From NCBI GenBank assembly GCA_023389455.1, contig JAEWEJ010000127.1, forward strand, positions 1 through 6,731: a stretch of 6,731 bases of DNA, read 5' to 3'. The notes under the pieces were generated by a model that made no database searches, was not told where the DNA came from, and saw nothing but the letters and a program-made list of their open reading frames with translations. The DNA is from Actinomycetes bacterium. Lineage in GTDB: Bacteria; Actinomycetota; Actinomycetes; Actinomycetales; Cellulomonadaceae. A program made the translations under genes and the position numbers. Shown in pieces: positions 1 through 5,387 of the stretch; within the stretch, counting starts at the first letter, position 1, and the number at the start of each line of letters is the position of its first letter.

Positions 1-602
1 GCACCGGCATCACCGTGTGGGGCGTGCGGGACACCGACTCGTGGCGCAACGGGGCCAACCCGCTGCTGTTCGACGGCTCGGGCAACAAGAAGGCCGCCTA
101 CACCTCGGTCCTCGACGCCCTCAACGCCGGCAACAACGGCGGCGGCAACAACGGCGGGGGCAGCGGCTCCGTCGACACCAACGCGTGGTACGTGCTGGTC
201 AACCGCAACTCCAGCAAGGCGCTCGACGTCTACAACCTGTCGACGGCGGACGGCGCGGACATCGTGCAGTGGTCGCGCAACAACGGGAACCAGCAGCAGT
301 GGCAGTTCGTCAGCTCGGGCAACGGGTCCTACCGCGTGAAGTCCCGGCTCTCGTCGAAGGTGCTGGACGTCTACGCCAAGTCCACGGCCGATGGCGCCGA
401 GGTCGTCCAGTGGTCCGACAACAACGGCGGCAACCAGCAGTGGACCGTGTCGATCGCCAACGGCTACGCGACGCTCGTCAACAGGAACTCGGGCAAGGCG
501 CTGGAGGTCCAGGGCGCGTCCGTGGCCGACGGCGGCAACGTCGTGCAGTACTCCAGCTGGAACGGCGCGAACCAGCAGTGGCAGCTGGTCAAGGTGGGGT
601 GA
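1..602 (+). CDS. GH10 endo-1,4-beta-xylanase, C-terminal part with ricin-type (CBM13) lectin module (5' truncated)
   Basis: This is the end of a secreted xylan-degrading enzyme whose start lies outside the window; the frame runs from base 3 for 199 residues. Residues 1-43 match the last strand and helix of a GH10 barrel: ITVWGVRDTDSWR, then NPLLFDG, then KKAAYTSVLDALN. The catalytic glutamates would lie upstream. A Gly/Asn-rich linker (about 44-59) leads into a ricin B-type beta-trefoil (about 61-199). That module has three internal repeats, each ending in the hallmark QxW (QQQW, NQQW, NQQW) and each with a sugar-site-like ALDV/VLDV/ALEV...ADG segment. All three repeats look intact. CBM13 modules bind xylan or galactose-type sugars and keep the enzyme on insoluble substrate outside the cell. 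Family calls are from motif recognition; GH10 is very likely, xylan as substrate is inferred from the family. Confidence 0.9.
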   Translation, partial: TGITVWGVRDTDSWRNGANPLLFDGSGNKKAAYTSVLDALNAGNNGGGNNGGGSGSVDTNAWYVLVNRNSSKALDVYNLSTADGADIVQWSRNNGNQQQWQFVSSGNGSYRVKSRLSSKVLDVYAKSTADGAEVVQWSDNNGGNQQWTVSIANGYATLVNRNSGKALEVQGASVADGGNVVQYSSWNGANQQWQLVKVG

Positions 603-629
603 CGCCGGCAGGCAACGCCTCCGCTTGAG

Positions 630-667
630 ACGACCGCCCCCGCACGGGTCCGTGCGGGGGCGGTCGT
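630..667. terminator. Strong intrinsic-terminator-like hairpin after the xylanase gene
   Basis: The arms at 630-645 and 652-667 are perfectly complementary over 16 bp, with a six-base loop (GGGTCC). The hairpin starts 27 nt after the xylanase stop. No T-tract follows, as is common for actinobacterial terminators. It lies between convergent genes, so it may act for both strands, though it is closer to the xylanase end. Confidence 0.8.
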
Positions 668-720
668 GTGCGACGAGGTGCCGGATCGACGGGAGGGCCG
701 GATCCGGCGATCGCCGAAGG

Positions 721-1266
721 TCAGGCCGGGACGCGTTCGCGGGCGGCTGCGAGGACCTGGTCGTAGAGGCCGCGCACGTCGTCGGCCGGGGCGGCCTCCA
801 GGAGCTCGCCCTCGGGGGTGAGGTGCTGACCAAAGCTCAGGCCCGGGCCCGGCAGGGTCACGGCCCGCACCCGGTCGAGCACCTCACCGAGCTGGCGCAC
901 GGAGCCGGCCGCGGCGCCCCACCCGTAGCCGATGACGCCGACGGGCAGGCCCTTCCACTCGGCGTGCAGCGTGTCGATCGCGTTCTTCAGCACGGCCGGG
1001 TAGCCGGCGTTGTACTCCGGCACGGTGAGGATCAGGGCGTCGTAGCTGCGGACTCGCTCGGACCAGCTCATGGTGCTGGGCATCGTGTAGCTGCCGGTGG
1101 CCGGCTGCTCGGGCTCCGCGAGGAAGGGCAGGTCGATCTCGGCGAGGTCGACGATCTCGACGTCGGCGCCCGCGGGGGCCAGGGTGCGGACCCACTGGGC
1201 GACCTTCGGGCCGATCCGGGTGGGGCGCGACGAGCTGATGACGATGCCGATCCTCTGAGTCTCCAT
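721..1266 (-). CDS. NADPH-dependent FMN reductase family protein (flavodoxin-like fold)
   Basis: A 181-residue cytoplasmic flavoprotein of the NADPH-dependent FMN reductase/quinone reductase type, which moves electrons from NAD(P)H through bound FMN to quinones, azo compounds or similar acceptors. The N-terminal strand followed by SSSRPTRIGPKVAQW (residues 11-25) is the FMN phosphate-binding loop. PEYNAGYPAVLKNAIDTL (83-100) is the family signature that contacts the flavin ring. Length is typical for the family. The ATG at 1266 is chosen because the family fold begins just after it; the frame stays open to 1359, but that extension is not family-like and runs through the divergent control region. 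The Shine-Dalgarno is weak (GAGCGAGG just before ATG). The gene is divergent from the RibD_C-family gene at 1399 and convergent with the xylanase. The natural acceptor cannot be told from sequence. Confidence 0.88.
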   Translation of the reverse strand: METQRIGIVISSSRPTRIGPKVAQWVRTLAPAGADVEIVDLAEIDLPFLAEPEQPATGSYTMPSTMSWSERVRSYDALILTVPEYNAGYPAVLKNAIDTLHAEWKGLPVGVIGYGWGAAAGSVRQLGEVLDRVRAVTLPGPGLSFGQHLTPEGELLEAAPADDVRGLYDQVLAAARERVPA

Positions 1267-1299
1267 GCCTCGCTCAATAGATGAAACGACAACTATCTT

Positions 1300-1325
1300 C
1301 CCGATCGGGCAGTGACGGGCGTCAC
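1300..1325. promoter_or_regulatory. Two adjacent palindromes in the divergent intergenic region
   Basis: CCCGATCGGG (1300-1309) is a perfect 10-bp palindrome. GTGACGGGCGTCAC (1312-1325) is a perfect dyad with 6-bp arms and a 2-bp centre. They lie two bases apart in the 132-bp gap between the FMN reductase (start 1266, minus) and the RibD_C-family gene (start 1399, plus), next to an AT-richer patch at about 1276-1299. The position suits an operator controlling one or both genes. The binding protein is unknown and no regulator gene lies beside it; short palindromes can arise by chance in GC-rich DNA. Confidence 0.35.
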
Positions 1326-1343
1326 GTCGGTGTCCGCTACCGT
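1313..1343 (+). promoter_or_regulatory. Candidate promoter for the RibD_C-family gene
   Basis: TACCGT at 1338-1343 fits the actinobacterial -10 pattern TANNNT. A TGACGG at 1313-1318 could serve as -35, but its 19-nt spacing is long. It would give a leader of about 50 nt ending in AGGAG at 1389-1393, five bases before the ATG at 1399. The -35 would lie inside the GTGAC/GTCAC palindrome, so a bound protein could block or recruit polymerase. Confidence 0.35.
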
Positions 1344-1398
1344 CGGGGAGTGCCCTCATCGATGCGGGTAGCGACGGTCCGCCACGTCAGGAGCTGAC

Positions 1399-2049
1399 AT
1401 GTCCCTCGTCCGTGTGCACAACTTCTCGGTCTCGCTCGACGGCTTCGGCACGGGGGAGGGTCAGTCGCTCGAGGCGCCCTTCGGGCACGCGGGCACGCGG
1501 CTCATGGAGTGGGCCTTCGAGACGCCCACGTTCCGCGCGATGGGCCTCCACGGGGTGACGGACGGCTCCTACGGTGTCGACGAGGCGTTCGCCGGCACGT
1601 GGGCGACCGGGATCGGCGCGGAGATCATGGGCCGCAACAAGTTCGGTCCGCAGCGCGGCCCGTGGCTCGACGAGGAGTGGCAGGGGTGGTGGGGCCCCGA
1701 CCCCGTCTTCCACACCCCGGTCGTCGTCCTGACGCACCACCCGCGGCCGACCCTCGAGATGGAGGGTGGGACCACGTTCCACTTCGTCGACGCCGACCCC
1801 GTCGACGCGCTCGCGCTCGCCCGCGAGCTGGCCGGCGGCCTCGACGTGCGGATCGGTGGCGGCGTCAGCACCGTCCGCCAGTTCCTCCAGGCGGACCTGA
1901 TCGACCGCATGCACCTCGTCCTCGTGCCGATCCTGCTGGGCCGGGGCGAGCGGCTCTGGGACGGGCTGGAGGGTCTCGACGAGCGCTACAGCATCGAGGC
2001 GATGCCGTCGCCGTCGGGCGTCGTCCACCTGACCTTCGCGCGTCGGTAG
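1399..2049 (+). CDS. RibD C-terminal/dihydrofolate reductase-family protein
   Basis: A 216-residue soluble protein of the RibD_C (bacterial bifunctional deaminase-reductase C-terminal) superfamily, which shares the dihydrofolate reductase fold and usually binds NADPH. The N-terminus (VHNFSVSLDGF, residues 6-16) is the first strand of the fold. IMGRNKFGP (76-84) matches the usual MGR nucleotide-contact segment. RIGGGVSTVRQFLQ (151-164) and LVLVPILLGRGERLW (173-187) are the glycine-rich and C-terminal core motifs. The start has a good Shine-Dalgarno, AGGAG at 1389-1393. Stand-alone members like this are widespread in actinobacteria and mostly uncharacterised, so neither a folate nor a riboflavin role should be assumed. 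The YCII/DGPF gene downstream has its own promoter-like element, so the two need not be one operon. Confidence 0.88.
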   Translation: MSLVRVHNFSVSLDGFGTGEGQSLEAPFGHAGTRLMEWAFETPTFRAMGLHGVTDGSYGVDEAFAGTWATGIGAEIMGRNKFGPQRGPWLDEEWQGWWGPDPVFHTPVVVLTHHPRPTLEMEGGTTFHFVDADPVDALALARELAGGLDVRIGGGVSTVRQFLQADLIDRMHLVLVPILLGRGERLWDGLEGLDERYSIEAMPSPSGVVHLTFARR

Positions 2050-2088
2050 GTCTGCTCGGGGAGCACGCGCACCACCCGGTGCCCACGG

Positions 2089-2360
2089 CCTGTCGAATCC
2101 GGCGGGGCTCGCCCGTCAGGGTGGTGACGGGACGCAGAGGAGGAGCGACATGACGCAGTACGCCATCTACTTCCACCAGCAGTGGGTGGGGGACCACCCG
2201 GCCGAGTGGTTCCGGTCCCGCGTGGAGCCCAGCACGGCGGTCGTCCGTGACATGGAGGCCGCCGGGGTCCTGGTCTTCGCCGGTGGGCTCGAGGAGGACC
2301 TGGCCGACGCGTTCAGTGCGGACGCGACGAGCGGGACGTTGTCGATCACCGACGGTCCCT
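2089..2360 (+). repeat. Duplicated leader plus YCII/DGPF coding start, copy 1
   Basis: This stretch matches 6447-6731. The upstream 16 bases (CCTGTCGAATCCGGCG, 2089-2104) are identical in the two copies, GTGGTGAC recurs 3 nt after the -10 element, and the Shine-Dalgarno (AGGAGG, six bases from ATG) is the same. By hand count the first 211 coding bases differ at about 18 positions. Copy 2 has about 13 extra bases between the promoter element and the ATG. The full extent is unknown because copy 2 runs off the window. Confidence 0.85.
2091..2117 (+). promoter_or_regulatory. ECF42-type sigma factor promoter, copy 1
   Basis: TGTCGA (2091-2096), a 17-nt spacer, and CGTC (2114-2117) precede the YCII/DGPF gene. 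As I recall from published work on ECF42 sigma factors in Streptomyces, their promoters carry TGTCGA at -35 and CGAC or CGTC at -10, and their main targets are DGPF genes. The same motif pair with the same spacing stands before the second YCII/DGPF gene. Transcription would start near 2124, giving a leader of about 25 nt. The sigma factor gene itself is not in the window. Confidence 0.72.
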
Positions 2361-2491
2361 ACACCGAGACCACCGAGCAGCTGGGCGGGATCACGGTCAT
2401 CGACGTGCCCGACCTGGAGACGGCCAAGATGTGGGCGGGCAGGGTCGCGGAGGGGTGCGGCTGGCCGCAGGAGGTCCGCGTCATCAGGTAG
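2150..2491 (+). CDS. YCII/DGPF-family protein (copy 1)
   Basis: A 113-residue soluble protein of the YCII-related (DGPF) family, small ferredoxin-like-fold proteins with no agreed biochemical role. The family hallmark is DGPYTETTEQLGG (residues 68-80), here with Tyr in place of Phe in the DGPF tetrad. His16 and the conserved N-terminal strand (QYAIYFHQQW) are also seen. The start is well supported by AGGAGG at 2138-2143, six bases before the ATG. The gene follows an ECF42-type promoter; DGPF genes are the usual targets and neighbours of ECF42 sigma factors. A close paralogue starts at 6521 and matches 63 of the first 70 residues, with differences at residues 6, 22, 23, 26, 40, 64 and 65. Function should be left open. 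Confidence 0.9.
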   Translation: MTQYAIYFHQQWVGDHPAEWFRSRVEPSTAVVRDMEAAGVLVFAGGLEEDLADAFSADATSGTLSITDGPYTETTEQLGGITVIDVPDLETAKMWAGRVAEGCGWPQEVRVIR

Positions 2492-2507
2492 TCGAGCGTC
2501 CCTTCGC

Positions 2508-2536
2508 GCCCCCGGGTGGCAGGTCCGCCCCGGGGC
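2508..2536. terminator. Probable bidirectional terminator between convergent genes
   Basis: The 45-bp gap between the YCII stop (2491) and the muramidase stop (2537) folds as GCCCC (2508-2512) with GGGGC (2532-2536), followed inward by shorter G/C pairs that include GGC (2518-2520) with GCC (2527-2529). There are bulges and no T-tract. The position between two gene ends supports a terminator for either strand. Confidence 0.5.
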
Positions 2537-3292
2537 TCACCGCAGGGCGCGCAGGTCGTCGATGCCGCCGTGGAAGACGTTCATGTCGATGAACTCCTCG
2601 TCGCCGTCGTACCCGTCGAGCCGGTCCCGGTTCGAGTACTGCCAGAACGTCCACGCCCGTCCGTCCGACATGGTCGGCGGCGCGAGCACGGACCGGATCC
2701 AGATCGGGGTGTCCGCGAACCCGTCGGCGATGTACCTGTCGTACGCGCTGCGGGTCGCGTAGATGACAGGCTCGGTCCCTCGCGCGCGCAGGGCCTCCAC
2801 CAGCGCGGTGAGCTCCGTGCGGACCTCCGCCGCGTCCGGCGGGTGCTCGTGGAACGTCCCGTAGTACTCGACGTCGATCGCGACCGGGAGCAGGTCCTCG
2901 TCGTCCGGCACCGTCGCGAGCACGTGCGCGGCCTGCGACCGCCCGCTGCTCTCGAAGCTGAAGAAGTGGTACGCGCCGACCAGCAGGCCGGCCTCGCGCG
3001 CCCCGCGCAGGTTCGCCTCGAACTGCCGGTCGACGAACGAGGAGCCCTCGGTGGCCTTCACGTAGGCGAAGTCGACGTCCTGCCGGGCGACCGTCGGCCA
3101 GTCGACGGTGCCCTGGTACGCGGAGACGTCGACCCCGCGGACCTCGTACCCCGCCGCGAGAAGTCGGTTCGGCCACAGCACGCCCCGCGCGGCCAGCACG
3201 GACGAGAGCGCCAGCACGACGAGCACCGCCACGGACGCGGTCAGCAGCACGCGTCGGCGCCTGCGCACGCGGACGGTCTGGCGTCGCGTCAC
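2537..3292 (-). CDS. Membrane-anchored GH25 muramidase (lysozyme-like)
   Basis: A 251-residue GH25 (Chalaropsis-type) lysozyme, which cleaves the beta-1,4 bond between N-acetylmuramic acid and N-acetylglucosamine in peptidoglycan. An Arg-rich N-terminus (residues 8-14) and one hydrophobic helix (about 15-39) with no clear cleavage site suggest an anchor facing outward. The domain begins at RGVDVSAYQG (52-61; Asp55), then AYVKATEG (76-83), GAYHFFSF (106-113) and the catalytic DxE, VAIDVEYY (Asp140, Glu142), ending with FWQYSNRDRLDG and FIDMNVF (216-240). All active-site elements look intact. The GTG at 3292 is chosen because it overlaps the upstream hydrolase stop as GTGA and puts the Arg-plus-helix at the N-terminus; the frame is open further but antisense-like. 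No separate Shine-Dalgarno is visible, so translation is likely coupled to the SGNH gene. It may trim the cell's own wall or attack others. Confidence 0.88.
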   Translation of the reverse strand: MTRRQTVRVRRRRRVLLTASVAVLVVLALSSVLAARGVLWPNRLLAAGYEVRGVDVSAYQGTVDWPTVARQDVDFAYVKATEGSSFVDRQFEANLRGAREAGLLVGAYHFFSFESSGRSQAAHVLATVPDDEDLLPVAIDVEYYGTFHEHPPDAAEVRTELTALVEALRARGTEPVIYATRSAYDRYIADGFADTPIWIRSVLAPPTMSDGRAWTFWQYSNRDRLDGYDGDEEFIDMNVFHGGIDDLRALR

Positions 3293-4113
3293 CGGTGGTG
3301 CCGGCCGCAGCCCGGCTTGTCGCGGCCCAGCGCCGAGCCGACGGCGGCCGTGTAGGCCTCGTAGCCCGCGAGCGTCGGGTGGAACGCCCCGGGGTCCGTC
3401 GGCCCCAGGATCCACGGGTCCGGGGAGTTCGCCCCGTGGCCGTCGAAGCGCTGGCGCACGTCGACGAACCGGAAGCCGGCGCGGCCGGCCGCGTCGGCGA
3501 TCACCGCGTCGAGGGTGTCCGCCGCGGCGTTGAGGGCGCCGAGCTCCTCCGGTGAGCCGGCGAGGTAAGCGCCGTGCTCGGGGGAGAACAGCCGCGGGTA
3601 GCCCGTGACCACGACGCGGGCGTGCGGGGCGGCCGCGGCGACCAGCGCGTACACGGTGTCGAGCAGGCTCGGCAGCTCACCGGTGATCCGGGCGTCGACG
3701 GCGGCGACCGCACCCGTGCACTGGGCGTCGGTGCCGCCCAGGCACGCCGTGACCGCGGTCGACCAGCCGACGTCGTTGCCGCCGATCGTCAACGTCACCA
3801 GGTCCGTCCCGGCGTCGAGTGCCGCGAGCTGACCCCCGGTGACCAGGGAGGTCGTGGTGGCTCCCGCGCACGCGACGAAGTCGTCCAGGCGCACGCGCTG
3901 ACGTCCGTCGAGCTGCACGGCGTAGGCGCTCTGCGAGCGGCCGCAGTCGGCGTAGGGCGGGACGCCGTACCCGGAGGCGTACGAGTCGCCGAGGGCGTCG
4001 TAGACGACGGGGGGCCGGTGGGCGGAGGCCACACCGGCGCCGGGGACGACGAGCGCGAGCGCGGCGAGGAGGGCCACGACGGCGGACCGGGCCGTCCGCA
4101 ACGAGCGCTTCAT
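3289..4113 (-). CDS. Secreted SGNH/GDSL-type hydrolase (esterase/lipase family)
   Basis: A 274-residue exported serine hydrolase. A Sec signal peptide is clear: MKRSLRTAR, a hydrophobic stretch (11-23) and an ASA cleavage site at about residue 31. Mature-region blocks are YDALGDSYASG (38-48, nucleophile Ser44), the Gly84 oxyanion region in ACAGATT, TIGGNDVGW (109-117, Asn113), and FHPTLAGY (244-251, His245). The usual DxxHP acid is absent: the residue three before His245 is Gly242. In some Streptomyces esterases a backbone carbonyl takes that role. Five cysteines (57, 82, 124, 132, 269) suggest disulfides such as 57-82 and 124-132. The substrate (lipid, acetylated glycan or other ester) is not readable. 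It is first in a two-gene unit with the GH25 muramidase. The ATG at 4113 is set by the signal peptide and a -10 box six bases upstream. Confidence 0.88.
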   Translation of the reverse strand: MKRSLRTARSAVVALLAALALVVPGAGVASAHRPPVVYDALGDSYASGYGVPPYADCGRSQSAYAVQLDGRQRVRLDDFVACAGATTTSLVTGGQLAALDAGTDLVTLTIGGNDVGWSTAVTACLGGTDAQCTGAVAAVDARITGELPSLLDTVYALVAAAAPHARVVVTGYPRLFSPEHGAYLAGSPEELGALNAAADTLDAVIADAAGRAGFRFVDVRQRFDGHGANSPDPWILGPTDPGAFHPTLAGYEAYTAAVGSALGRDKPGCGRHHR

Positions 4114-4119
4114 CTCTGC

Positions 4120-4125
4120 ACGGTA
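4120..4125 (-). promoter_or_regulatory. -10 box of a probable leaderless promoter for the SGNH-GH25 unit
   Basis: Reading the minus strand, TACCGT (4125 down to 4120) is followed by six bases (GCAGAG) and then the ATG at 4113. This fits TANNNT placed for transcription to start at the A of the start codon, a leaderless layout common in actinobacteria. No convincing -35 is seen and the Shine-Dalgarno is poor. Confidence 0.5.
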
Positions 4126-4225
4126 GCCGCGTCGCCCGGGGCGCGCCGAGGGAAGGCGTCGGAGCGCGGGCGGGGCAGGCGCTACCCGGCAGTCTTCGCG
4201 CGCCGAGCGCTCCCGACTCAAGCCG

Positions 4226-4278
4226 CCCATCTCGATTGCCGATATGGCTCAGGTCAGCACATCGACTATCGAGATGGG
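4226..4278. promoter_or_regulatory. 18-bp inverted repeat, candidate operator of the DUF2975-XRE unit
   Basis: The left arm (4226-4243) is the reverse complement of the right arm (4261-4278) at 16 of 18 positions, with 11 outer bases perfect (ATCGAGATGGG in the right arm). The arms are separated by 17 nt, with centres 35 bp apart. The right arm contains TCGA-N3-TCGA, itself a small dyad, and the left arm has a near copy, so each arm could hold one regulator dimer. The repeat ends 7 nt before the ATG at 4286. The XRE protein encoded at 5023 is the natural candidate to bind it; that link is inference. Confidence 0.6.
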
Positions 4279-4285
4279 GTACGAG

Positions 4286-5026
4286 ATGAGCCCGGTCGTG
4301 GAAGAGGCGGCGACCCGACAGAGCGTCACCTCGGCCGCGGTGGTCGGCGTGATGACCGTCGTGGCCTGGTTGGCGATCGGGGGCGGGCTCGTGCTCGCCT
4401 CGTTCGCCGTCACGGGGCAGGCCGACACCGCAGTCCCGGTCCAGCTCAGCGCTGCCGCACCGGCACGCTCGACCAAGGTCGTGCCGTGCGTCGAGGGGTG
4501 GCCCGCGGACGGCAGCTCCTCGTGCGCCCCCGCGGCGAGCGCCGACGAGTGGCCAGGTGGCGAACCTCTCCCGGTCCAGTACCGCGGCGGCATGGTGGCC
4601 GGGATCGACGGGGTCCCGCCGCTGCCCGCGCTGCTGTCGACCACACCGGTGTGGAGCGGCCTCGTCGCCGCCGGTGTCGTGGTCCTCCTCCTCGTCCGGG
4701 TGCTGCGGAGCACCGCGTCCGGCCGGCTGTTCCGGCGCGGCAACGCCCGCCGCCTCGCCGTGGCCGCCGGTGTCATCGTCCTGGCGTGGGTTCTCGCGAC
4801 CGCCGGGCCGGCACTTGCCTCGCCGACCGTCATCGGCCTGATCGAGGCGGCGCCGCGCTACAGCGAGCTCGGTCCCCTCGACCGGTACGACGTGCCTGCA
4901 GGCTGGTTGGAGCCCGACCTGCGCATCGTGTGGTGGCCGCTGCTTCCCGCGCTGCTGCTCGCCGCCCTGGCGGGCGCGACCCGCAACGGGACCCGTCTCG
5001 GCGCCGACACCGAGGGTCTGGTGTGA
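4286..5026 (+). CDS. DUF2975 family four-helix membrane protein
   Basis: A 246-residue inner-membrane protein with predicted helices at about 16-41, 122-139, 157-179 and 214-231. Family marks are GRLFRRGNARRL (146-157), equivalent to the charged GxxF...NARRL stretch between helices 2 and 3, and the C-terminal GTRLGADTEGLV. DUF2975 proteins are commonly paired with a small XRE regulator, as here at 5023. The gene ends in a 4-base GTGA overlap with that regulator, so the two are co-translated. The outside loop between helices 1 and 2 is long (about 80 residues), rich in Ala, Pro and Gly, with two cysteines (68 and 80); DUF2975 proteins are usually smaller. The ATG at 4286 is preferred over those at 4244 and 4274 because an inverted repeat covers the latter two and GGGG lies 6 nt upstream. 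Its molecular role is not known; sensing or regulator control is a guess. Confidence 0.75.
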   Translation: MSPVVEEAATRQSVTSAAVVGVMTVVAWLAIGGGLVLASFAVTGQADTAVPVQLSAAAPARSTKVVPCVEGWPADGSSSCAPAASADEWPGGEPLPVQYRGGMVAGIDGVPPLPALLSTTPVWSGLVAAGVVVLLLVRVLRSTASGRLFRRGNARRLAVAAGVIVLAWVLATAGPALASPTVIGLIEAAPRYSELGPLDRYDVPAGWLEPDLRIVWWPLLPALLLAALAGATRNGTRLGADTEGLV

Positions 5027-5274
5027 GCGAGCACGACGACCCGACCCCGCACCGCGTCGTCAGCCACCTCGGCGCCCTGCTCGAGGCCAAGGGCTTGACC
5101 CTGGTCGAGCTCGCGGCGCTGACGGGGATCACCGTCGCCAACCTCTCGGTGCTCAAGAACGGACGTGCCCGTGCTGTCCGCTTCTCCACGCTCACCGCGA
5201 TCTGCGACGCGCTCGACTGCCGTCCCGGCGACATCCTGGGCATCGAGTCACGTGGGGCCGCGTCAGGAGACTGA
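5023..5274 (+). CDS. YozG-like XRE/Cro-C1 helix-turn-helix regulator
   Basis: An 83-residue DNA-binding protein that is almost entirely one Cro/C1-type domain (HTH_26 kind). The helix-turn-helix covers about residues 27-50: LTLVELAALTGITVANLSVL followed by KNGRARAVRFSTL. The end, ICDALDCRPGDIL (60-72), is the strongly conserved tail of the Bacillus YozG-like group. The GTG at 5023 shares GTGA with the stop of the DUF2975 gene. The frame is open far upstream, but there it runs out of frame through the membrane gene and antisense to the SGNH gene, so those bases are not coding here. It lacks any sensor domain, so a signal would have to come through its membrane partner or protein level. The inverted repeat at 4226-4278 is a likely target. 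Confidence 0.88.
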   Translation: MSEHDDPTPHRVVSHLGALLEAKGLTLVELAALTGITVANLSVLKNGRARAVRFSTLTAICDALDCRPGDILGIESRGAASGD

Positions 5275-5352
5275 GGGCCGCGGACGATGCCGCGTGCGTG
5301 GACACGGGGGCGGCACGGTCGCGCCGCGCACCGACGCACGCCGCACCATCCG

Positions 5353-5380
5353 CTGATCCGCGAGGCCTGTTCCGTATCCT
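5353..5380 (+). promoter_or_regulatory. Candidate leaderless promoter of the SDR gene
   Basis: TATCCT (5375-5380) fits the -10 pattern and lies seven bases before the ATG at 5388. CTGATC (5353-5358) with a 16-nt spacer is an acceptable -35. The start of transcription would fall at or beside the start codon, and there is no good Shine-Dalgarno, so a leaderless message is likely. It indicates that the SDR gene is separate from the DUF2975-XRE unit, which ends 113 nt upstream. Confidence 0.5.
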
Positions 5381-5387
5381 GCGAGCC

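Noticed and set aside
698..715. Overlapping palindromes CCGGATCCGG and GGCGATCGCC, the latter like the cyanobacterial HIP1 repeat
   Set aside because: A single occurrence in a very GC-rich intergenic tail with no repetition elsewhere in the window; chance is the simplest explanation.
1267..1359. N-terminal extension of the FMN reductase
   Set aside because: The extra 31 residues are not family-like and would cover the divergent promoter region; the fold starts straight after the ATG at 1266.
3293..3415. N-terminal extension of the GH25 muramidase
   Set aside because: It lies within the SGNH coding region in another frame, is low-complexity, and would bury the membrane anchor; the GTGA overlap start is more natural.
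3574..5022. Upstream extension of the XRE regulator frame on the plus strand
   Set aside because: It runs antisense to the SGNH gene and out of frame through DUF2975. Only the part from the GTG at 5023 has family-like sequence.
5292..5341. 8-bp inverted repeat (GCGTGCGT with ACGCACGC) downstream of the XRE gene
   Set aside because: The 34-nt loop and low-complexity GC sequence make it a weak terminator candidate, so it was not listed as a feature.
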